NCBI GenBank assembly: GCA_017303935.1 | Contig: JAFLBD010000001.1 | Location: forward strand, 1-64,000 | Source: Armatimonadota bacterium | GTDB lineage: Bacteria > Armatimonadota > Fimbriimonadia > Fimbriimonadales > Fimbriimonadaceae | Direction of reading: 5' to 3' | Length of the DNA: 64,000 nt | Shown: positions 58,343 to 64,000 of the stretch, piece after piece | Position numbering within the stretch: the stretch's first letter is position 1 | Layout: each line of letters begins with the position of its first letter | Translations under genes and position numbers: made by a program | Notes under the pieces: generated by a model | What the model was told of the DNA's origin: nothing | The model's input: the letters and a program-made list of their open reading frames with translations, nothing else | Database searches by the model: none

Positions 58343-59210
58343 TCGAATCGAGTTTTTGTTCAGCGAAGCGTTTACCGCTCTTCGTCGCAACACTTGGATG
58401 ACTTTCGCCGCGATCACGACCAGTTGCATGGCCTTGTTCTTGACGGGCGGCGTCGCATTCGCTTACAAAGGGGTGGACGAGTACGCCAACTCGCTTCCAA
58501 GTCGGTTCGAGATTCGCGTGTTTCTTAAAGACAAGGCGACGGATGCCGAAGTCACGGAGATGAACGATCGCCTGAAGCGGACAAAGGGCATTAAAAGCGT
58601 TGAGTGGATTCCAAAAGCCAAAGCTTGGGAAGCATTCAAAAAGCAGAACCCGGATTTCCCGACAGACGGCATCATCAATCCCTTGCCTGATGCCTTTACA
58701 TTGACGCTGACCAATGTGGATGATGCGGAGTACATCGCCTCCAGAATTCAAAGCATGCCGAGCGTCGCAAAGGACGGAGTGCTGTATTTGAAGCGGGAGC
58801 GCGAAATGCTGTCTCAAGCCCTCAAATTCTTGCAATGGATCGGGTTTGGCCTCGGCGGCATGATGGTGCTGACAAGCGGCGTACTCATCTACAACGCCAT
58901 TCGTATGACCATTGTGGCGAGGAGGCGAGAATTCCGAATCATGCAGTTGGTGGGCGCTTCCCCATTGATGGTGACCGTACCCCTGATGATCGAAGGGGTC
59001 GTGCAGGGAATCTGTGGCGGGATTTTGGCCTCGTTCCTCGTGCTGGGCGCACACCGCGCGATGCAGACTCAATTGCAAGGCTTCAGCGGTATTATCAAGA
59101 TCGGGGCGCTTGCTCCAAACGGGGTTTTCATTACAATGATGTTGCTCGGCGCCGCATACGGACTGATTTGCTCGATCATCGCGGTGCGCGATCCTAGGAG
59201 GTTCGAATGA
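58335..59210 (+). CDS. ftsX: cell-division ABC transporter membrane protein FtsX
   Basis: A 291-residue FtsX-type permease with four hydrophobic helices: one near the N-terminus (MTFAAITTSCMALFLTGGVAF), a large extracytoplasmic loop (about residues 40-160), then three C-terminal helices. The RRREFRIMQLVGASP motif is typical. It transmits the ATPase signal to a periplasmic hydrolase activator. I start at the ATG at 58335 because GAGGTG precedes it; the codon at 58320 is less likely. ATGA overlap with envC. Confidence 0.95.
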   Translation: MLDRIEFLFSEAFTALRRNTWMTFAAITTSCMALFLTGGVAFAYKGVDEYANSLPSRFEIRVFLKDKATDAEVTEMNDRLKRTKGIKSVEWIPKAKAWEAFKKQNPDFPTDGIINPLPDAFTLTLTNVDDAEYIASRIQSMPSVAKDGVLYLKREREMLSQALKFLQWIGFGLGGMMVLTSGVLIYNAIRMTIVARRREFRIMQLVGASPLMVTVPLMIEGVVQGICGGILASFLVLGAHRAMQTQLQGFSGIIKIGALAPNGVFITMMLLGAAYGLICSIIAVRDPRRFE

Positions 59211-60340
59211 AGCTAGGCGTATTGATGAGCGTGGTTTTGGTTATCGCCGCGACTGGGTTGACTGAAGCCCAGCAAAAGCCAAAGAAGCCAACCGAAAAGC
59301 AGCTGAAATCCAACCTTAAGAAGGTCGAATCCAAAAAGAATGCTGTCCGGCAGCAACTGAGGGCGACAAAGCGGCAAGCTAGCTATGTTCTTGCGGATAT
59401 CCAAAAAGCCGATGACGAGCTGGGGAACCTTGAAGACCGCATTGACTACATCGAGAATCGGCTCAAGACGCTCGCATCAGAAAAGATTCGACTTGAAAAG
59501 GACCTCCAGATTGCGGAGCAGGTGCTTGTCGAACAAACCGAAGTCATTCGCCAGCGGATGAAGCGGCTGTATATGCAGCCTCAAGGCACAGCAATCGGTT
59601 CGATTCTTGCCAGCGACTCCTTAGGCGATATGGCTGCGCGCCGCGCCATCTTCGAGCGGATTGCCGAAGAAGATCAAGAGACTTTCGACGAGTACAAAAA
59701 GCGAGTCACTGAGGTCGAAAAGAAAAAGAAGCTCAAGGAATCGGTCATTGTCGAAACCAACGAATTGATGGCTGATGTCAAGCTCAAAAAAGTCCAGGTA
59801 GGGCAGCACAAAGCCAAAAAGAAGGTCCTGCTGGGCGAATTGCGTAGCGAACAAGCCGACCTGCAACAGGAATTTGACGAACTCGACCGCGAATCAAATG
59901 CGATTGAATCCCAGATCAACGCCTTCCAAAGTGTCAATACAGGCTTGCCAAGGTTTAATGGCAGATTCCGGAAGCCGGTGAACGGACGCATCACCAGCGG
60001 ATATGGGTATCGATTCCACCCCGTCTTGCACCGGAGTAAGTTGCACACCGGTATTGATTTTGGAGCGCCGACTGGCACTCCGATCTATGCTTCTGCACCG
60101 GGTGTCGTGATTTCGGCCGGATATCGGGGCGGCTACGGGAACACCGTGATCATTGACCATGGTGGTGGCATCGCCACGCTCTACGGTCACTGCTCCAGGA
60201 TTTTCACAAAGGCAGGCGCAAAGGTTTCCCAAGGTGAAAAAATCGCCGCTGTCGGTAGCACCGGCATGTCCACTGGCCCGCACCTTCACTTTGAAATCCG
60301 GGTGAACGGCAAGCCGGTGAATCCGATGGGCCGAATCTGA
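59207..60340 (+). CDS. envC: EnvC-like murein hydrolase activator (M23/LytM)
   Basis: A 377-residue exported protein. Signal peptide (MKLGVLMSVVLVIAATGLTEA-QQ), long coiled coil (about 25-245, Lys/Glu-rich) and a C-terminal LytM domain (about 255-377) with HTGIDFG, YGHCS and GPHLHFEIRVNG. These metal-ligand positions are intact, so it might itself be a peptidase, unlike E. coli EnvC. Order ftsE-ftsX-envC matches other bacteria and indicates a division hydrolase system. Confidence 0.94.
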   Translation: MKLGVLMSVVLVIAATGLTEAQQKPKKPTEKQLKSNLKKVESKKNAVRQQLRATKRQASYVLADIQKADDELGNLEDRIDYIENRLKTLASEKIRLEKDLQIAEQVLVEQTEVIRQRMKRLYMQPQGTAIGSILASDSLGDMAARRAIFERIAEEDQETFDEYKKRVTEVEKKKKLKESVIVETNELMADVKLKKVQVGQHKAKKKVLLGELRSEQADLQQEFDELDRESNAIESQINAFQSVNTGLPRFNGRFRKPVNGRITSGYGYRFHPVLHRSKLHTGIDFGAPTGTPIYASAPGVVISAGYRGGYGNTVIIDHGGGIATLYGHCSRIFTKAGAKVSQGEKIAAVGSTGMSTGPHLHFEIRVNGKPVNPMGRI

Positions 60341-60342
60341 GG

Positions 60343-61977
60343 CTACATCACCACGACGGGGACAACCACGGGTCGCATCTGAGCCTTCCTCTGGAAGATG
60401 ATCTTGGCTGCGCCCTCGACGGCTTCTTCGACCAGTTGAATTTCGCGCCAAGCTTCCTTCGGAATTGATAACAACGCGTCGTCAACTGCTTCGGCGGCGT
60501 TGTCCAAGAGTTTTTCGCTTCCCGCAAATCCCTTGGCCGCGAGTTCAACCGGGGCGAATCCTCCTGGCCCTAGCACAACTTTGACCACGACAATTCCTTC
60601 ATCTGCGAGTTCAGCGCGGTCTCTAACAACGCTCGGATTGATGATGTTGCCCGCGTTATCAATCCAGACTTCTCCGCCAGCCGAAGTCTCTTCCGTCCAA
60701 GCCTGGGTCTCATCAATGATCAGCTTGTGGCCATCCAGAAGTTTGAACATTCGGTGGGGGGCGTGCCCCATCTTGAGGGCCATATCGCAGTAGTGGTGCT
60801 GGTGTCGCGGTTCTCCGTGGACCGGCGCCAGATAAAACGGTCTCGTGAGGTTGATCATCATTTTGAGCTCCTCAAGGTAGGCATGTCCGCTGACGTGAAC
60901 CGCTGGAATCGCGTCGAAAACCACCGTTGCCTTCAAGCGGTAAAGCCGGTTAATCGTCTTCCAAACCGCAGATTCGTTGCCTGGAATCGGCCTCGCTGAA
61001 TAGATCACCGTATCCCCCTCATTGACCTTCAGCCGGGTGTACTCACCTTTCGACATCTGCACCAAGGCACTAAGCGGCTCGCCTTGGCTCCCAGTTGTCA
61101 GGATCACCAATTGATGAGGTTCGTAGTCGCCTACCATGTCTAGTCGAATACGGACGCCTTTTGGAGGATTGAGATAGCCGAGTTTGATACAGGTGTCGAT
61201 GGTCTGGTTCATCCTGCGACCTGCTACGGCGACCTTCCGCCCGGTTTCCGCCGCAATATCCATCGCTTGCTGCATTCGGTGGATGTTGCTCGCGAACATG
61301 GTAATCAAAATTCTCCCTTCGGCATTGGCAAACGCCGCGCGGAATCCGTTGCTAGCGGTCGATTCGCTTGGACCAAATCCCGGGCGGTCGATGTTTGTGG
61401 AGTCGCTCAGAAGGCAAAGGACACCCTGCTTGCCAAGTTCGGTGAGACGTGTCAGGTCAGAAAGTTTGCCGTCGACAGGGGTGAAGTCGAGCTTGAAGTC
61501 TCCGGTGAAGAGCACAACTCCTTCGCTGGTGTGAATCGCGACGCAACTACAATCCGGGATCGAGTGCGTGATTCGAACCATCTCAAACTTCAGCGCACCA
61601 ATAGGAATGATCTGGCCGTGTTGGACCACGTTCAATTTGAGACCCTTGATATCGAGCCGCTCTTCGAGCTTGCTTCGAATCATCGCATGGGTGAGTTCAG
61701 TCGCGAAGACTGGAATTTGTGGGAAATCTCGCAGGAAGAATGAAAGAGCGCCGACGTGGTCTTCGTGAGCGTGGGTGAGGATCACCGCTCGAAGATTCTC
61801 TTTAATATCGTGCAAACAGGAAAAATCAGGGATCACGACATCAACGCCGTGCATTTCTTCATCCGGAAAAGAAATTCCGCAGTCTATGAGGATCGCATCA
61901 TCGCCTTGTCGGAGGAGTGTGCAGTTTCGGCCGATTTCGCCGGCGCCGCCCAAAGGCATGATCTCGATTCTTGACAT
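60343..61977 (-). CDS. rnj: ribonuclease J
   Basis: A 544-residue MBL/beta-CASP RNase. Zinc motif THAHEDHVGAL, then the GDFKLDFTP and SDSTNIDRPGFGPSE motifs, and the beta-CASP motif HVSGHAYLEEL are present. RNase J is a 5'-3' exo/endonuclease in RNA processing and decay in organisms without RNase E. TACCCT lies 8 bases before the ATG. It is convergent to envC with only 2 bases between. Confidence 0.96.
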   Translation of the reverse strand: MSRIEIMPLGGAGEIGRNCTLLRQGDDAILIDCGISFPDEEMHGVDVVIPDFSCLHDIKENLRAVILTHAHEDHVGALSFFLRDFPQIPVFATELTHAMIRSKLEERLDIKGLKLNVVQHGQIIPIGALKFEMVRITHSIPDCSCVAIHTSEGVVLFTGDFKLDFTPVDGKLSDLTRLTELGKQGVLCLLSDSTNIDRPGFGPSESTASNGFRAAFANAEGRILITMFASNIHRMQQAMDIAAETGRKVAVAGRRMNQTIDTCIKLGYLNPPKGVRIRLDMVGDYEPHQLVILTTGSQGEPLSALVQMSKGEYTRLKVNEGDTVIYSARPIPGNESAVWKTINRLYRLKATVVFDAIPAVHVSGHAYLEELKMMINLTRPFYLAPVHGEPRHQHHYCDMALKMGHAPHRMFKLLDGHKLIIDETQAWTEETSAGGEVWIDNAGNIINPSVVRDRAELADEGIVVVKVVLGPGGFAPVELAAKGFAGSEKLLDNAAEAVDDALLSIPKEAWREIQLVEEAVEGAAKIIFQRKAQMRPVVVPVVVM

Positions 61978-62009
61978 AAGCCAAGAGGGTACCCCGGTGG
62001 GTGCCGAAC

Positions 62010-62405
62010 CTAAGTTCTTTCGATGGTTCGACGCATCGCGGCAAGTGTTTCTTCGCTCACGTGATGTTCGATCCCTTCCACGTCAATCTCGGCGATTTCT
62101 GTGGGCACGCCAATCTTGAGCAAAAACGCGAGCACTAGTTCGTGCCGATTCATCGATTCTCGCGCAAGCTCCTTGCCTTTGTCGGTGAGAAAAATCGAGC
62201 GGTATCGCCGCGTGATGACATACCCTTCGCGGTCAAGTCGTTGGAGTGTTTTTCCGACCGTCACTGGGCTGACACCCAGAATGTCCGCCAGATCCACGGC
62301 ACGAGCTTCTCCATTCTTTTCGATCAGCTCGGCCACCAATTCCACATAGTCCTCGGCGGTTTCTCGGCTATGGTCTTGCCTGGTGCGCTGATACTTGTTC
62401 GTCAT
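62010..62405 (-). CDS. mntR: MntR/DtxR-like metal-dependent transcriptional regulator
   Basis: A 131-residue regulator. N-terminal winged helix (VDLADILGVSPVTVGKTLQRLDREGYVI) and a dimerisation/metal-binding domain (ESMNRHELVLAFLLKIGV, EIDVEGIEHHVSEETLAAM) follow the short MntR form, without the SH3-like C-terminal domain. It is likely to repress Mn or Fe uptake genes; no target operator is visible in the window. It lies 32 bases from the RNase J gene and 14 bases downstream of the TPR gene on the same strand. Confidence 0.9.
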   Translation of the reverse strand: MTNKYQRTRQDHSRETAEDYVELVAELIEKNGEARAVDLADILGVSPVTVGKTLQRLDREGYVITRRYRSIFLTDKGKELARESMNRHELVLAFLLKIGVPTEIAEIDVEGIEHHVSEETLAAMRRTIERT

Positions 62406-62419
62406 GGGGTCTAGTGAAT

Positions 62420-63340
62420 TCAGCGCTTGAGCCGGGCGAGTTCCACGCTGGCAACAGGGTGATGGGCGTTGATGTCGAGCGCCTTACCGAACGAGGCCTT
62501 CGCCTCGGCCTCCTTTCCGGTTCGGCGGAAAATCACACCGAGTGCAGCGTGCGCATCTGCATAATTTGGATTGATTTCGATCGCCGCTTCGATCTGTTTT
62601 TGTGCTGCTTCCAACTGATCCAGTTCGATCAAACATTGGCCGAAGCAGCACCTGACATCGGCGTAATTGGGGACGATCTCCACCGCCCGGCTGAACATCG
62701 TCGCAGCCTTTTCCACTTCGCGATTGCTGAGTAAATGCTTAGCTTCTTCGATCAAAGATTGGGTTGTGTCTTGTTTTGATTCACAAATCTGAGTGAGAAC
62801 GGCGCTGGCGTCCTCAAATTTGCCCGAATTGTGGAGCAACACGAATTCACGATAGAGGTCGTCTTCCAGCGAAGGTCGATCGTGCACTGCGTCGATCAGC
62901 GAGTTCATCGCGAGTTCAAACTCGCCTTGATCGTAGCTCACCGCCGCACTCAGTACCTTAGCGCTTGCAAACCGCGGATTCAGGTCAAGGCACCGATCTA
63001 AACACTCTCTTGCGAAATCGGAATCTGTTAGTGCGCGGTGGACCCGAGCCAATTGGAACCAGAGATCGGCAAACCCCGACTGAAGCTTGAGCGCCTTGGT
63101 GTAGAGGTCGCGCGCAGCCGAAAAGTTTCCTTCGTCCATCGCCTGCGCGGCAAGATGCGCGAGTGATTCGGCAAGATAGAGACGGGCGATTTTTGCCAAG
63201 CTCAGGTCGCAGCTTGGCTCGGAAATAAACTGCTCGAATGAGACTGCAGCATCTGCATACAACTGCTGTTCATAGGTGCGAAGACCCTGATCGAACAGGG
63301 CACTTTTGCCGAAGACAAACCACTTGTCGAGGGCGCTCAT
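62420..63340 (-). CDS. TPR-repeat protein
   Basis: A 306-residue protein made of tetratricopeptide repeats over most of its length (for example DEGNFSAARDLYTKALKL and NPNYADAHAALGVIFRRTG). No signal peptide or catalytic domain; a scaffold or interaction role is inferred. TAATCT lies six bases before its ATG. It reads toward mntR with a 14-base gap, so they may share a transcript. The 205 bases from 63341 to 63545 hold no supported gene. Confidence 0.88.
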   Translation of the reverse strand: MSALDKWFVFGKSALFDQGLRTYEQQLYADAAVSFEQFISEPSCDLSLAKIARLYLAESLAHLAAQAMDEGNFSAARDLYTKALKLQSGFADLWFQLARVHRALTDSDFARECLDRCLDLNPRFASAKVLSAAVSYDQGEFELAMNSLIDAVHDRPSLEDDLYREFVLLHNSGKFEDASAVLTQICESKQDTTQSLIEEAKHLLSNREVEKAATMFSRAVEIVPNYADVRCCFGQCLIELDQLEAAQKQIEAAIEINPNYADAHAALGVIFRRTGKEAEAKASFGKALDINAHHPVASVELARLKR

Positions 63341-63346
63341 GTGATG

Positions 63347-63352
63347 AGATTA
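63347..63352 (-). promoter_or_regulatory. -10 element (TAATCT) of the TPR gene, apparently leaderless
   Basis: On the minus strand TAATCT-CATCAC-ATG, the same hexamer as upstream of the PfkB and M48 genes. Confidence 0.5.
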
Positions 63353-63545
63353 TGGCCGACGCCGGCGCAAGCTCACAAAAGAATGGTTGATGCGCACCGG
63401 CTGAAGTCGAATCGGACCTTGCAGATAGGAGTTGAAATTTTTGGCCGTCCTGGCCCGCCTTCTGGCCCCTCCATTGGCACTATTCGAGACGAACAGGCCA
63501 TCGCAATTGGAGGGAGTAATTCGGTGTTCTCGAAAAGATTTCATA

Positions 63546-64000
63546 TCAAATTTGGATGACCAGCCCATCATAACCGGTTTGAATCCCGTGTGGTTCCAAG
63601 GCAAGACAAAGTTCTTCGTGAGTGGCATCACCCAAATGCCCATGGTGGGTGGTAGCCACCGGGGTCTCTTGACCGATACAGCCCAATTCGCGTAGTTTTT
63701 CGACGGCAGCGACGCACTCCTTAAGGTCCATGTGGCCGTAATAGGAGGACTTCACAAATCCGTCAGTACATTCTATCACGACTCCATCTACTTTCTTATC
63801 CTGTAAGAATTCCCAGGTTATTGGCTGCCACGGTCCGGTGTCGGTGGCATATAAGAAAGTCTTTCCTTCTCGCTCAATAAGTAGGTTCTGGCTGTCCTCT
63901 TCAAGCTTGTGATAGGCGCGAATCGGAGTGATTTTGTAGTCGAGATGCCAAAACGGCTCGAAGCTCTTCGTTTGAATGATTTCGAATGGCCATTCTTCGT
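63546..64000 (-). CDS. MBL-fold metal-dependent hydrolase (PhnP-like), C-terminal part
   Basis: The last 150 codons of a gene that begins beyond base 64000. The visible part has LYATDTGPW, then VVIECTDGFV, then a TTHHGHLGDATHEELCLAL segment and the end YDGLVIQI. This layout is that of metallo-beta-lactamase-fold hydrolases of the PhnP/PqqB-like group (cyclic phosphodiester hydrolysis), but the primary HxHxDH motif is outside the window. The specific substrate is unknown. Confidence 0.8.
   Translation of the reverse strand, partial: EEWPFEIIQTKSFEPFWHLDYKITPIRAYHKLEEDSQNLLIEREGKTFLYATDTGPWQPITWEFLQDKKVDGVVIECTDGFVKSSYYGHMDLKECVAAVEKLRELGCIGQETPVATTHHGHLGDATHEELCLALEPHGIQTGYDGLVIQI

Noticed and set aside
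63341-63559. 72-codon plus-strand frame upstream of the TPR gene
   Set aside because: No ribosome site or promoter, no family, and overlap with the end of the MBL gene.
1-64000. tRNA, rRNA, CRISPR, IS element or prophage
   Set aside because: GGTTCGAA-like strings (for example near 1710 and 59200) lie inside coding genes without a cloverleaf. No regular repeat arrays, transposases or integrases were seen. The YvlD-like 'holin' is a chromosomal family.

Overview
The window is a gene-dense, single-copy chromosomal stretch of moderate GC. I see no tRNA or rRNA gene, insertion sequence, prophage or CRISPR array. The gene set combines an S-layer homology protein, RNase J, SpoIIM-like and YvcK proteins, PPK2, group-2 sigma factor, CheC/CheD/CheX chemosensory genes, a beta-barrel-like exported protein, WD40-caspase proteins and many small secreted proteins. 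This suits a free-living member of an under-cultured phylum, most likely Armatimonadota (Fimbriimonas-like). That placement is an inference from gene content and gene style, not from a marker-gene tree.

Layout. 1-8.4 kb: SLH protein start, phosphohexomutase, endonuclease IV with a GyrI-like protein, DedA, GyrB, and a secreted beta-helix/PA14 protein. 8.4-15.9 kb: vanadium-haloperoxidase-like protein, then a divergent PPK2/CCA-transferase pair sharing one promoter core, an AI-2E permease, PrmC, HflX and a small exported barrel-like protein. 15.9-24.7 kb (minus strand): TPR glycosyltransferase, MerR regulator, M42 peptidase, EEP phosphatase, RibBA and SecA. 25.3-28.7 kb (plus): YvlD-like, YvcK and Gmk in one overlapping operon, then Lgt and a very basic 78-residue protein. 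28.8-34.8 kb: LipA, then a two-gene operon of exported caspase-like proteases, one fused to a long WD40 array. 34.8-40.5 kb: FolD and a compact chemosensory operon (cheC-cheD-HDOD-cheB-cheR-cheY-cheX) without CheA, CheW or receptor. 40.5-48.7 kb: M48 protease, PurE, PfkB kinase, sigma factor, SpoIIM-like protein, GT2, lipoprotein, zinc-ribbon coiled-coil protein and a VOC protein. 48.7-54.2 kb (minus): a seven-gene run of BCCP-like protein, pilin-like lipoprotein, accC, nusB, efp, Cys-rich membrane protein and RtcA homologue. 54.4-57.6 kb: thioesterase, a 649-residue orphan protein and dapF. 57.7-60.3 kb: ftsE-ftsX-envC. 60.3-64 kb: RNase J, MntR-like regulator, TPR protein and a partial MBL-fold hydrolase.

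Two features recur. Many operon-leading genes have a TANNNT hexamer 5-9 bases before the start codon and no Shine-Dalgarno sequence, the expected picture of leaderless mRNA. Others have clear Shine-Dalgarno sequences, so two initiation modes seem to coexist. Convergent genes also repeatedly overlap at their 3' ends (4 to 90 bp).

Most worth following up: the exported caspase/WD40-caspase operon with a palindrome inside its promoter; a BCCP-like protein beside accC that lacks the biotinylation lysine; an RtcA-family protein whose catalytic histidine is arginine; an eight-cysteine 'CW' membrane protein in the same operon; and the 649-residue orphan coupled to dapF.
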